Below are positions 1 through 11,408 of a stretch of 64,000 bases of DNA, piece after piece (the stretch's first letter is position 1; each line of letters opens with the position of its first letter). Under the pieces are notes generated by a model. It did no database searches. It had not been told where the DNA came from and was given only the letters and a program-made list of their open reading frames with translations. The DNA is from Haemaphysalis longicornis (lineage: Eukaryota > Arthropoda > Arachnida > Ixodida > Ixodidae): positions 310,001-374,000 of the forward strand of contig JABSTR010001164.1 of NCBI GenBank assembly GCA_013339765.2, written 5' to 3'. The position numbers and the translations under genes are program-made.

Positions 1-150
1 GTGACACCACAAGTTGGCATTAGCAAGAAATGTGCGAGGCAGATACCCACTTTGTTGTTTTTTAAAGCAAAGCTTTTTACCTCTACCCCCAAGGGTTCTT
101 TCGCGACCGTCGGTGTCAACAGAAAACGCCCGCGAACAAATAAAAATTTA

Positions 151-232
151 CTGGCACTGTCAGGAATCGAACCTGGTACTAACAGAGTAACAAACACAAA
201 GCCCGTTGTCTTACCGATTTAGCTACGAGCCT
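151..232 (-). repeat. tRNA-like sequence, probably head of a tRNA-derived SINE
   Basis: On the minus strand an A box (TAGCTAAATCGG, 214-225) and a perfect B box (GGTTCGATTCC, 163-173) sit at tRNA spacing. The outer stem does not close well and no clean anticodon arm forms, so this looks like a SINE head or tRNA pseudogene and not a working tRNA gene. Confidence 0.5.
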
Positions 233-359
233 ACGTGGAGACGGGGAAGACAAGTGGTGCACTCGCCAAGCACATCTAGGGGTTTCACCCTTGCATTCTC
301 GGTGAATGCCACGCGATAGCGATTATAGGAAGCTCACACACAACACCACGGAATCTCAC

Positions 360-2015
360 TTCAGTATGCCAATGTGCTAAAGCCTTTGGCTTCCAGTGTT
401 TTGCGTAAAAATTTCAGCTCCTTGTCCACCCTCACGCAAAACTACACCTAAAGAACACACTGAAATACTCCTTGATGGCAAGGCCATCACTCAAAGCCCC
501 AGCATCAAGATCCTGGGCCTACATCTTCAGACCAACACCAAGAGTGACGCATCCTTGCAGCGCCTCAAACACAGCAACAATAAATATCACACACATGATC
601 AGGCGAGTTGCCACCAGAAGCAAGCCTCAAGGAATCTGATACTTTTCGAGTAGTTCAGGCTTTTGTCCCCTCCAGAATCACTTACGTCAACCCCCCTGTC
701 TTCGCATCGGCAAGGAGGGCATAAAGATGCGTTATTTAATTATTAGAAAGGCGGTTGAGGCAAGCCATTCTTCCCTGAGTGCATACACAGAGAGGCTGCT
801 TCGCACGGGGCTTACTACATCGCGCTGGAGCGCTGATGAGGGCCATCTTTCTATTCAGAAGCTCTGAATGAGCAGAACTGCGGCAGGTCGCCGCATCCTT
901 CACCAGATTGGCTGGGCAGCAGAGAAATGTTCAGCTCCGCTTGATGTATTCCTGGACTTTTGGCGACAAGAACTAAAAATGCTCCCTTTGCTTAGAAATA
1001 TGAACCCCTCATACGACGAGGGTCGCCGACAAGCCCGGGGTCAAGCGCTCAACAATACCCTCGGTGGGGATCATGCCGTTATCTACAAAGACGCCTCACA
1101 ACCTCGAGGGCAGCAGTAGACCATCATCGTGGCTACCTCCAGAACCAACCTTCTTGCTTGTGCCTCACTCAAGACTGAAGACATGATGGCAACAGGAGAG
1201 GCAGCCATCGCCTTGGCTCCCACTCAACCAGGGGGTTCGTAAGGTAAGCTCCAATTCCCAACAAGCCTACCGGAATTAGCAGTCAGGCTTGGTGTCCCGA
1301 CCTGCACTGCGTGTGCTAAAAAACCACTCCCCAAATGGTTCCATTCAGATCATCTGGACACCCGGTCGCGCTTCCATGGAGGGCAACGAATACGCCCACC
1401 AAGCCTGCACTTTTACCCCCCCGGTGCTATGGAGCTGCACGAGGACAGTCACCCGCTTGTCTCGTTCAGGGACATAACCTTGCATTATCGCCTTCCGAGA
1501 CAGAACCTACCTTCGCCTTACCCTGACCTTTCCAGGGAACAATAAACTACCGTACGGCTCATACAATCCGGCTCCTTCCTACACCCGACACGTCTTCACT
1601 TAGTGCAGCCGAATCGCTACAATGCTGAATGTAAATTTTGCTCACAAGTAGGAAAGCTCTGCCACATAACCGGGGTGTGCGACTTTAGCCATGAGCACCC
1701 TCCTCTCTTTCCGTCAACTACCGAACAAGAGCAATGGGAGATGATGCTATCCAGCCCCTCTCTGCCTACCCAGCTTCAGCTGGTGGACAGATCACAGGGG
1801 GCGCGGACTGAATATGGGCTACAGTGAAGAAGGAACCACTCCCCTTGGCCGCACTCTGGGCCGTTCAGAAACCTGAATAGAAGTATTTCCTCCTCGTCCT
1901 CCTCCTTCTCCTGCTCCACCCCCGATCTCGTCGCCTCAGTCCGCGATGGCACAGATGAAGAAGCGAGATCGCCTAACAACGGGTTTGAGCTTTAATTTTA
2001 TAAAAAAAAAAAAAA
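360..2015 (+). pseudogene. Non-LTR retrotransposon (LINE) 3' end: RT tail, RNase H and C-terminal zinc-knuckle region, degenerate
   Basis: Pieces of one LINE ORF2 lie in order in different frames. An RT thumb segment (about 396-660) contains SPSIKILGLHLQ. A linker and RNase H start (868-1115) contain MNPSYDEGRRQARGQAL and an altered YKDAS. The RNase H end (1289-1400) contains IQIIWTPGRASMEGNEYAHQ. A C-terminal cysteine/histidine region lies at 1603-1827. Many stops and frameshifts separate them, so it is dead. An A-run (2002-2015) and a nearby AATAAA resemble a LINE tail. The RNase H after RT places it with I-like or related clades, which is inferred from domain order only. The element is 5'-truncated; no target duplication was recognised. 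Confidence 0.7.
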
Positions 2016-2572
2016 GTTTCTGCCCATGTGCTACACCAATAAAACTCAACCAACCACTGTTCATGCATCACGCATTATTTTAACCTTACCAAGATATCTC
2101 TTGAAGTAACAGAGGTGTGGTTAAGTGCATTTCACTTCTACTGGTTTTTGGCTGTTTGTAGGGCGACGTGAGTGAATTGAAGTGACGTCTCGTGGGTAAT
2201 CGTTGTGGGTGCAGTTTACAGCTTTGCTTTCCAACCACATTTACAGGGTGGATTGGCGCTAATTCTTTGTTTTATTTTCTTTTTTAGAGCAATGCTTTTT
2301 ATAATTCACTAATGGAGAGAGACAGAAAGAGAAGAGCTTTATATATGACCAGCGACGTTAGCCGAGCCGTGGTGCTGGCTTGCTACGCTAGATGATAGAA
2401 GAAAAACAAAAAAGAAAAAAAATGGGAAAACGAGAAGTTGCCATTTGATGTGCCCAGGTTTTTCAATCACAAAACTCTGTCCAGTTCTGTGCTTCGAAGA
2501 AACTCCGAGAGAGCTTTGATTGCATGTGTAGCCCGACTGCGACCCAACCAAGGACCTAAGACAGCCCTCAGT

Positions 2573-2872
2573 TCAATTCCTGTCCCAAGCTGCCTGCACA
2601 AAGACAATAAGAGTTTCTGTCTGTGCAGGGGTGTACTTTGGACACGCGCATATAACACGATGAATGCCCTCTCGTGAGTCACATGTGGAACAAGAGGTAA
2701 AGGCGCCTGCTGGAATTTGGGTAGAGGTAATGTCCCATGCAGGCCGACATTGCCCTAAAATGCACTGCCGAAAAGTCAACTTTCTCTGATGATCATCATG
2801 GGTGAAGTGAAAAATGGTTGAAATGAAAGCTTTCTCTGGTCGAAAGACCGTGTCTTCAAAGCCTAAAGACAA
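2573..2872 (-). pseudogene. LINE ORF2 C-terminal fragment (zinc-knuckle region)
   Basis: A 99-residue minus-strand reading frame contains a CSTC...H...C arrangement followed by PKYTPAQTE. It resembles the cysteine-rich tail found after RNase H in arthropod LINEs. No RT or RNase H is left beside it. The call rests on motif spacing alone. Confidence 0.4.
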
Positions 2873-3054
2873 TTCAACGCAAAAATTTGGGCTAATTGGT
2901 GATACGACTTCGACATGGTAAAAGGCGCACTAGACAGGGACACAAGAAAAGACAGCGACGAGACAAGAATTACCACTAAAATAAAACGCATGGCAAGAAA
3001 TCCAACTTGCACAATAAGTTTCCACAAAAGGCACATGAAGTGCCCCAAGAAAAA

Positions 3055-3150
3055 AAAAAAAAATCCTGTGGTTGGAATTGAACATGGGTCCCCCACGTTA
3101 TGAAGCCAATGCCTATCCGAACGTGCCATTCCAACATAGCTGAAGCAGTT
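3055..3150 (-). repeat. Degenerate tRNA-like SINE fragment
   Basis: On the minus strand the B-box-like stretch around 3070-3090 and the following GGG-rich loop resemble the tRNA-derived head of tick SINEs, next to a 13-A run at 3051-3063. The A box is not clear. Weak call. Confidence 0.3.
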
Positions 3151-3603
3151 TGGATATCGGACTGACTGACTCAGGTTGCACGGGAGGACACTTGGCATTG
3201 TAACCATCTTTTTCTTAGGAAGGGGCTTTGACTTTTGTTATTGGACAACCGCTGATGCAAGTCTCATATCTGCAATCTTGGCCCTGCAATCTGCTAATAC
3301 AGGCCAATTTGCTCTGATTAGTGGCTTAAAAGAAATAAGCACCGCAACAACAACGAAACACACATAAGAGAATGAACAGACAGAATGCTATCTCTGTTAA
3401 TAATCTCTTTTTATGTTTCATCCCTTTTTTGCACTGTTCATTTCTTTAAAGTAAACCAACTTCCCCACTGTTCTGCTTAAAGCATCAGCTTAAAGTAAAG
3501 CAACACAAAACTGCACGCACCTTCTTCGAATGGTGCTTACTGGGCTGCCTTGAACTGGGAAGCTTTCTGTGAAGAACGCTGCCCCGGTCCAGCCTCCCCA
3601 GGA

Positions 3604-4005
3604 CGCCTGCCTGCCGGATGCCACTGGTGATTCGGCCAGTGGAATTGCGTGGAGGAAGGGACCCGGGTCAGGCTGGACAGCAATCCCCGGACCCCTTCCC
3701 AGAACGCCTGCTGCCGGATGCCGCTGGTGACCGGCCCCGTGGACTTGCGTGGAGAAGGGACCGGTTCATGCTGGACAGCATCCCCGGACCGCTTCCCAGA
3801 ACGCCTGCTGCCCGGACACCCGCTGGGGGACCGGCCGGTGGACTCTCGTAGGAGAGGTGACCCGGTTCAGGCTGGGACAGCATCAACCGACCGCTTACCA
3901 GAACGCCTGCTGGCCGGACGCCGCTGGTGAACCGGCCAGTGGACTCTCCGTGGGGAGAGGGGACTGGTCGTTCAGGCTGGTACAGCATCCGAAGCGTCGC
4001 TTCCA
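3604..4005 (+). repeat. Minisatellite, about four units of ~100 bp
   Basis: The motif GCCTGC/GCCTGCTG recurs at 3605, 3706, 3803 and 3905, giving periods of 101, 97 and 102 bp. Each unit also carries CCGCTGGTGA, a GTGGA(C/A)T stretch and CAGGCTGG-ACAGCAT. Units differ by indels, so the frame is not kept. Long overlapping ORFs on both strands here are products of GC-rich repetition and not genes. Confidence 0.8.
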
Positions 4006-4697
4006 GTTGCCGCGCGTCTTGTGGTCTTGGAACAGGCGACACCCGGTGGAGGCCGCCTGGCGGGATGGTCGCTCCTGGGGGTGGCGACGGAACTGCAAAA
4101 AATGAACTGGAACGCCTTTGTGCTGAAGGCGACTGCTCGGGTGTTGGGGTTGAACGCAAGCGTCGGCCGTGGCAGCGATTCGGGGGTTGCTGCTGCACGT
4201 GCGGCAGGCTGCCTCAGGAACCGTGCGGAGTTCCTCTGGGGTGGTGTTTCTCGGAGGAGGGGATGTGGCCAGAGCCCGCTTTCCTCGCCGGGCTGCGAAC
4301 GGGCTTGGGATCCACGCGACTCGGAGTCTCTGGTTTCTTGGCAGGACTGCAGAGAGAAACGCCACACAAGATGCTACAGTAACGCTATTTGCCAATTTTG
4401 CACCTGTGTAACACCACCTATACCAGCTGTGGTTTGGGTTTCGAGCTAGCATGCCTGATAGGAAAGGGCAAACAGCGCCCAGGCCGTTACCATCAAGTGA
4501 CGAGCCCAGCGAAACCCACCATAATGCAGCCAACCACAAAAAAAAAAGGTATGTTTTCAGACTAATGCCCCAGCCACAGGAAATGGTATATGTGAAGGCA
4601 AAATTTCCCGAGCTGTTACCTTGGGCGTGTTGGTGTAACATCCTCAAAACATCCACAAAGTTAATGAAGGCCATCCACAAAGTTAATGAAGGCCACG

Positions 4698-5059
4698 TCA
4701 AATCTGATAAGTGTAGCACCAAACATCGCACACCATTCAGGGCTTGATCAGGTGGCATGGTTTACTCAATTCCGTACAACAAGTGCAATAAAAAGTATAC
4801 AAGACAAACAGGAAGATGTGTCAGTGACAGATTTCGCGAGCACCGCAATAACGTGGAAAAAGGAGACAACGGACATCTAGGCGGACATTGTAAAAATTGT
4901 GGTTGCTACGCTAACCTCAGAAAATGCTCCATAATTTATAAAAGTAAGAACCAAATGACACGGGAGATCGTTGCAACACACAAGATTTATTCTAGCAACG
5001 ACGTGTGTCAGCTACCCTTTGATCCTGCTAACCGACGAAGAAAGTTTTTTATCTGGTGA
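4698..5059 (+). pseudogene. Penelope-like element fragment: GIY-YIG endonuclease domain
   Basis: From 4757 a 100-residue frame reads MVYSIPYNKCNKKY then TRQTGRC and DRFREHRNN, then a GHL...HC..CGC pattern. This is the GIY-YIG nuclease found at the C-terminus of Penelope-like retroelements (VVYxIP, QTGRC, R-x-REH). The CCHH-like linker just upstream (CSTKHRTPFRA, from 4713) is in the same frame but is cut by a TGA at 4745-4747. No reverse transcriptase remains upstream; a GC-rich minisatellite lies there instead. It is a truncated copy. Confidence 0.75.
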
Positions 5060-5146
5060 TACCACGCGAGCTGCAGTGATGGCTTGAAATGACTGTTTCT
5101 TGCTTCTCCCTTCTTTCCCTCCCATGTTGCAACGGAATTCTGTATA

Positions 5147-5920
5147 CAGTCAAACGCCGCTACAACGAACACTTCTACTACGAAATAGACTCTACAACAA
5201 AGCATGCCATATGGCTGGCCAGATTCCTACCTATTGTGAAGGCCACTACAGCAAAAACCACTTCAACAAATTTGACAGTTTAACGAAGAAATTCAGGCGT
5301 TCGCAATTGCTAATTTGTTTGATAACGAATGCGCCCAGCCGCCCACGTGGTAATACGCTGCTGATGCGTGTGCCGACGATTGTCGGTCATCCAGTTCGGC
5401 CATGAAGCTGCAGGAATCAATAATCCCATACAGTGCGTGTTGCGATATAGCATTGGTTGTGATGGCCAACGATTACACCTCGGGGGACGACCAGGTCCAG
5501 GTTTGCTCTCACCTGACAATAACACCACAGAGAAAAGGGACGCCACAAATAATCAGGCGAGCAGTGCCAAAGAGCCTGCAGAGGAGCCGAGCGCTACGGC
5601 TACCCGCAAAGCGGTAGCGGCAGTTGACGTGCTGCAGATATGCATCCTGCCACTCCCTGACCTGCAGCGCTGCAGGAGGACGTGAACCTTGACAGAATCA
5701 GGTCGGCAGTGGTTGCAACGCATTCAGTGCATCACACTACTGTGCAGGAGAAAATTGTCGACTTTTTGTTGCCTACTACAATTTATATCTGACGATTGCT
5801 TCTCTCAGTGTGCTCAACTGCTTACGGAGGGTCAGTGAAGTGTGGGACTCGTAACCAGTAAACGTGTATAACGAACAATTATAGCGGCCTCACACGCGGC
5901 GTTATAGAGGCGTTTGACTG
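5147..5920. mobile_element. Degenerate pogo/Tigger-like DNA element, TA-flanked, 774 bp
   Basis: The ends are inverted: CAGTCAAACGCC at 5147 and GGCGTTTGACTG ending at 5920, each bordered by TA (5145-5146 and 5921-5922). TA duplication fits the Tc1/mariner/pogo group. Inside (about 5400-5790) broken plus-strand frames end in TTVQEKIVDFL, reminiscent of the C-terminal tail of Tigger transposases. No DDE domain is left. Confidence 0.65.
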
Positions 5921-7518
5921 TACAAGTAATTTTGTGCAACAAACGCCTGTTAGTCTGCCCTGTGTCTCATCTTCATTCCTCTGTGCTGTTCCAAGGAAGA
6001 CAAACTAGTAAAATTTGCAACAAAACAGGCACACGACGTCATTGGCCCTTGCTACCTTGCGGTCTTCGTGACAATGCGAAATGCTGAGGTACTTTGTCCC
6101 CTCGGCACCTCTGGCTAGTGTCCTTGCAACTTCCGCCCAGAAAAGAACACCACTCACTTCTGTCAGTCGTGAGCATTCCAAAGGTGCATTGCTTCTTTCA
6201 TTTCATTTCTTAAAGCCTTAAAGGCCAGGAGGCAATACAAAAAGGGGGGGGCACCATGTTTGAGAAGCTCTACATCACAAAAACGGAGAGAAATGAGGAA
6301 ATATCGCAAAAACCAAGCACCTGTCAATTTTTTAATAAAGGAACACTGCAAACATCACCCATGTAATGATTTTCTGCCTTATATTTGTGTTATGTCTGGT
6401 TCTTTTTCAACAATGTTGACAAGTATGAACACTGACACCGGACTTGGATGTTTAGATTTGGCTGTGGGTATATAAGACTATTGTGCTGTTACCGTTTCAC
6501 TTTGGGCAGGTGGCTGATACGAGTCACAGACAGACCAAAATTTCTGCATTTAGGTAGCCCAAGAAAGACTATTGTCCTTAAAAAAAAAAAGTGCCCAAAA
6601 CGAAGGAAGGAACTACAGAAAGCAGGTGGTATAATAATCATAACTAGCAAATAAAAAAAAAGGCAAGCAGGCAGTACACACGACTGAAAATTATTACTAC
6701 CAGGGTTAAAGTAACAAGTGTCTTAACAAAACATTCTAGGTCAAATGAAGTGTTAGTTTCTCGCGGAGAGCCTTGGGATCGGCGGTCAAAACAATACTGT
6801 CGGACGTTCCACTGGGTTATTGAATTTGGAAAACTAGAATCTTTTATTGAAAATATGAGACAATGAATGCGTGTAATTGGACTGCTGTAGTTGAGGCGCG
6901 GAGAAATTCTAGGCGGTGGTTGTAGTCGAGCGTGTCTTGCTATTGGGTGACAGTAGCATGCAGAGACAACATAATTCGACACTGGGAAAGTCAAGTGTTC
7001 GTTTCGGTTTAGCGATGCTAGTTTACACGAGTACTTTTACTGATGCCTGGTGGCCACTCTGCTCTGTCGGGGTTTCCATAACTCCTCCCACATTTGGTGA
7101 TACCATTGGCTCGCATCTATGACGGAACGGGCCACTTATTCAAATCACCTGGGCTTTCAAGCGTAAATAGCAATTATGATTGCTAGGAAGAGGGACACGG
7201 CATGTCAAGCAAGACCAGCCAAGAAACTTGCAGTTAACTGTGCAAGCTTCTATTTCCTTTCACAAATGGTCTACAGGTGGGGAACTGCAAGTGATTTTTC
7301 TGGAGCCACTGCTACCAGTAAGTAAATGGTCAGTTTTCGCTGAAAAAAAAAAAAAAAAAAAAAAAAAAAAACAATTAGTAGCGGTCTGCGCATTGCGCTG
7401 CCGATCCGCCATTTTGGCAGGTGCAAGCAAACAGGTGCCCACTCAGCTAACTATTGGGAGAGCAGCTACTGCTCTTTAGCGTTGCACCTTTTTATCCCCG
7501 TTTTTTTTTTTTTTTTTC
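5921..7518. other. No gene recognised
   Basis: AT-rich, non-coding-looking sequence. It holds an A-run at about 7343-7371 and a T-run at 7500-7517. No conserved domain, splice structure or clear repeat ends were seen. Confidence 0.5.
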
Positions 7519-7531
7519 AAGAGCTCGCGGC

Positions 7532-8243
7532 TAACAGCTCGATATAGAATGTCGAGATGTTTCATTTGGGTGGCGGTGAGGTCGTACACCGGAGCCCCAT
7601 AGCATATTCAGCCCACTGACACTGCCCTTGACACCGTATGGGTTGCCGTTTGAGATGCACCACCACACTTATACGACATATGCGACACTAAGTGTAGCAT
7701 CGGTTTCCAGCTTGACTTTAGTTGACTTATCCATTGTTTGGCGCTGTTGCTGCTGGCTAGCGGCAATCCCAGAAGCCTGATCCTACCGGTTTCGGATGCA
7801 ATAGGAATGTCCGATATGTATACCACCTGATGTAACTGGGGAGGTAAACTCTTGCTCCCAAGGACAGCAAGAAATTCTGTTTTGTCTGGTGCTAAGGCGA
7901 GCCCAAGGGAGGGCAAAGTGTCCGTAAGGCTGTGGACAGCTGCTTGGAGTTCTGTGATCATAGATTCGACGCAGTCAAAGTCCCGCGCTTCCGTCCAAAT
8001 AGTTATATCGTCGGCATAGATTGCAAACCTAGCCGCCGTGTCCTTCTCTAGCGATCGCGCTACCCTCGCCATGGCCAAATTGAACAACATCGGTCCGAGG
8101 ATAGACCCCTGGGGCACGCCCTTATCCAAGAAATAGGTCCTGGGGGTCCATCCCGGAGCCGATGCTGCGAGTTGTACTGGTCGTTGACTTAGGAAGCTCC
8201 GAATCCAATTTTGAGCACGCTGGCTGGGGTAAGCCTGGGCCAA
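7532..8243 (-). pseudogene. LINE reverse transcriptase fragment (palm, YADD box)
   Basis: The minus-strand frame contains GVPQGSILGPMLF, then FAIYADDITIW (catalytic YADD), then LGLALAPDKTEFL and a thumb segment; these are RT blocks 4-7 in order. The N-terminal RT blocks and endonuclease are missing. The C-terminal continuation (YGAPVYDLTATQ, about 7532-7600) is in another frame. It is the inverted 5' part of the insertion whose RNase H follows on the other strand. Confidence 0.8.
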
Positions 8244-8842
8244 CTCTTCCTATAGCCAACATCATTACGCTCTCCCTTCAACATCTTTCGCGAAATGGTG
8301 TAGCTATACGCGTGGCGTGGGCACCAGGTCACACGGATTTCCAGTCGGGGAACCAAGCAGCACACGATGCTGCCAGGGAGAGCACTTCATTACCTCCCTC
8401 CCCTTCTGCCGTCGTGCCTTGCATGAATCCACACCTGGAACTGGATGCTAGGTGTGTACAACGCAAGATTACCCTATTACGTCAAACTCCTAAAGGATAT
8501 CTGCCACAGAGCCTTGAAATACCCAGGGTTGCCGAGATATTCATGAATAAAAGCATCGCCAACAGTGCCTGCACGCCCTCTGTTACGAGGAAATGGTACC
8601 ATCCGAATGGACACCCACCCCCGTATTGCCCTTTTTGCCAAGAGAACGTATCATCTGACCTTCACCACCTCACGTGGGTGTGCAGCCATTTCGCGCTCCA
8701 AAGACAGGACTTGCTCCGTCACATCCCTCCAGACACCGACACTCTGCACCCTCCAAATCACGACATCGATTTTCTGCAAGCACTAGGCAATTATGGTTGG
8801 TATACAGAGTGGCCTTGCGAGATTAGTGTAGCCTGGGGGTGA
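8230..8842 (+). pseudogene. LINE RNase H end and C-terminal zinc-knuckle domain
   Basis: The frame contains IRVAWAPGHTDFQSGNQAAHDAA, the last RNase H motif with its GH and N-x-x-A-H core. About 110 residues later comes CPFCQENVSSDLHHLTWVC, a CCHC-type knuckle. The LINE 3' tail follows directly. The N-terminal RNase H motifs are missing, consistent with the deletion usual at a twin-priming junction. Confidence 0.8.
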
Positions 8843-9269
8843 CTACCCATCCTGCGAAGAGCCTTAATATCATGGACGCAAAATGAGTGCTCAAAGAAGG
8901 GACATTCAATTGTGCAACGAAGACCTTTCGCTACCCCCTTCCCTTCACTTCCCATTCCCCCATGCACGGCCTCCGGGCCTCCCCTTTCCTCCAATAAAGG
9001 CTTGAATCAATCAAATCAAAGAGCTCGCGGCGAGTTAGAACCCGCGTGCACTCACACGCACAAAGCTTACAAAGAAAAGGTGCGGACACGTTTGAGGCTG
9101 CGCGTGGCAACCATTGAGGGAGTAACAGAGGCAAAAAGGAAAAGGCACTTGGCCCAGTGCGTGCGCGAGATGTGGACCTGCTTCCGTGGCTCCCACGAAA
9201 GAGGAAGGGTGACGAGTGGATGGATGGGGGCACACGAGGAGGTTCGTGTACGGGTTTTTCGACTGCAAG

Positions 9270-9272
<3 letters not shown>

Positions 9273-9314
<42 letters not shown>

Positions 9315-9330
9315 GGGGCGGGGGGGGTGG

Positions 9331-9362
<32 letters not shown>

Positions 9363-9363
9363 G
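9273..9363 (+). repeat. 91-nt G-rich tract with a 41-G run
   Basis: G runs (9273-9313 unbroken) are interrupted only by single T, C or A bases up to 9363. The Gly-rich and Pro-rich ORFs across it are artefacts of the tract. It could form G-quadruplexes, and its length in an assembly is unreliable. Confidence 0.9.
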
Positions 9364-9687
9364 CGTGCCTGTCGACCGTTTTTAGTGCGGCACGGCTGCC
9401 ACTAGGTTCGACCGGTACAGGACGAAGGTCCACTGCACGACTACCGATGAGGCTACGCCGCCTACATAATCTTCCTTTCACCTAACCTAACCCAACACCA
9501 AATTTGTATTTGGCCCTCATGTGGCTAGGTTAGCTTGGGTTGAGTAGCAGGCGCGGCTTCGCCGGGAATTGTAAAATTCAAGCGCCAAGCATTCTGGAAC
9601 GACCTTTAGGTTGTTCCCGCACGAAAAAGTGCCCGTCGACGTGACTGAACAACGTTTGCAAACACAAGCATCATCAACCTCTCGCGT

Positions 9688-10035
9688 TTGCAGCCAAAGT
9701 TTGAGCATGGTTTTCACCTTTTCGGCAGTGGCTTCTCAGTTTTTCCGCCACGTAGAACGTCCCTCCAAAACGTCGATTCTCCAGACGATCCGGGCGATGA
9801 AGTTCGTTGGCGGACCCATTTTGACAGCGGGAGCAATTCGACACTCCCCCCGGATGACGTCCCCGACGGCGACGATGAACACCGGCGAGCCCACCGCGAG
9901 AGCGGATGCAACTGTAAACTGCCCTCTGATGAGGAACTGGATGAGCTGAGCTCAGCTGGGGCTGCTGAGGGCCTTTTGCCAGCTCCTTCGCGGGACAGCA
10001 TGATTAAACTCGGCAGTTACGCTCTCACCATTTAA
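9688..10035 (+). CDS. Hypothetical acidic ORF with imperfect internal repeats
   Basis: This 115-residue frame is not recognised. After residue 30 it shows two related segments, SPDDPGDEVRWRTHFDSGSN and a PPDDVPDGDDEHRRAHRESG-type block, then PSDEELDEL. The pattern suggests a duplicated acidic low-complexity protein segment, perhaps the N-terminal part of a transposase or an old exon. There is no nearby domain to support either. A CCTAACCTAACCC stretch lies upstream at 9480. It may be non-coding. Confidence 0.25.
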   Translation: MQPKFEHGFHLFGSGFSVFPPRRTSLQNVDSPDDPGDEVRWRTHFDSGSNSTLPPDDVPDGDDEHRRAHRESGCNCKLPSDEELDELSSAGAAEGLLPAPSRDSMIKLGSYALTI

Positions 10036-11400
10036 ACACGGCCACAGCACGCACCTAAAAAACGGCGGGAGAAGAACGCGGTGCGATGGTGCTGCCACCA
10101 GCCAACTACAACAACGCGTGTTTTTAATTTATTTGGTCGTACCTCTTCCCAATGCAACTAAAAACAACAAAAAAAGTTCAGCAGGGCCACGCCAGACGTT
10201 TCCTGTCAAGATATCTTTGGTTAGTTTTGGCGGTAAAATCAAAGGTTATGTCTCGTGCCACGCTTGTGGTACTTGTGGCCTTTCGGAGAGGTGTCTTGTA
10301 TGACCAGCTGAACGGATTTCTTGAGTTCAAGACATCAAAATCGCGGTCAAAGATCCTTGTTAATTCAGGCGTACCATGAGCACCTTTAAAGTGCGGATTC
10401 AAGCTTTAATGTCAACTCACAAAATTCGAATTCGTTTGTCACAGATGAACTGAGCGTAAGAACTGTAAACCGAACTTTCATCTTTGGTGATCTAATGCTG
10501 GTATGCACTACAGAGTGCACAAAGGCGAGATAAGGTGGGACCAGCCCGGCAGAATATAAAAGTTGAGCATAGGAACTCGGAAGCTGGTTAACGGGACCTT
10601 GTACCGACGAGATTAAGAAAAACTGTCCTATTGCCGCGTGGAGATAAAATCACTTATAAAGGCACTGCTTTCACAAACTCGTTGGGTCGTTTTTGGTCGA
10701 GGTAAGACGGTGCAGTAGTTATAAAAACTACGCTGAGAAGGGTATGTCAGTATGATTCTAACGAGACAATCTTTTGAATGAACCAAAGTTGTGTTTTCTC
10801 TAGGCCTCCTGCGCTGCCCAGGGGGCGCTGCGCAAGCGGCTTCCGGGCAGTACTTCCGGGTAGTACAAGGCTGCGTGGGTCCCATAGGATCCCGTGTTGA
10901 CAGAAGCAAAATGAGCTCGACGCTCCCCATTATTTTGCGACGTGGTCACCAGCTCATCCCCGACGCGTCCGATCTATTTCAGCGATCAACTTGGCATTAG
11001 GGGAAAAAGCTTTGCAGCTCTAAACACATTTACAGCGCCGACGGAAGTGCCGGGACCGTGAAGGCGTCTGCTACTCGCAGGTTCACCGATCGATGGTCGT
11101 ACGAAGTGAAATTTTATGTAAAATTTCTAGTTTAAACTAACACTCTAGGTGACAAAGACTTCTCAAAAACAGCCGATCAAAAAAAAAAGAGTGACGCAAT
11201 CGGCGATGATCGCGCTTCAAAAAGCCAGCGAGTCCGGCGGACCGCAGGCTCGCCTGCTGCGGTGCGCCGCTGTTTTGCGTACCTGCACACTATGCGTGCA
11301 CTTTCATTAAACAGTGCTCGTTTGCGTCGCCGTTACGAATACATGGTGCAGTTTTAGCTTGCCGTTTTGTTGCGTGTCTCAGTGACAAAATGCCGCGACC
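10036..11400. other. No gene recognised
   Basis: Mixed-composition DNA. A GC-rich patch at 10,790-10,990 has a short frame (69 residues) with no recognisable similarity. No repeat ends or splice structure could be supported. Confidence 0.4.
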
Positions 11401-11408
11401 GTCAGAAG

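Larger units (their letters stand above)
7532..9018 (+). mobile_element. LINE insertion with inverted 5' half, flanked by 13-bp target duplications
   Basis: A 13-bp direct repeat AAGAGCTCGCGGC (7519-7531 and 9019-9031) brackets the whole block. The 3' half (about 8200-9018) is on the plus strand and ends in a LINE-type tail with AATAAAG (8993-8999) and TGAATCAATCAAATC. The 5' half (7532 to about 8200) is on the minus strand and codes RT. This structure matches 5' inversion by twin priming during target-primed reverse transcription. Confidence 0.75.

Noticed and set aside
3649..4758. Long overlapping ORFs on both strands (up to 287 residues)
   Set aside because: They cross the GC-rich ~100-bp minisatellite and its flank; unit lengths do not keep frame and no domain is visible.
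8912..9485. Glycine-rich and proline-rich ORFs
   Set aside because: Produced by the 91-nt G-rich tract.
9480..9493. Telomere-like CCTAACCTAACCC
   Set aside because: Only two to three units; no array.
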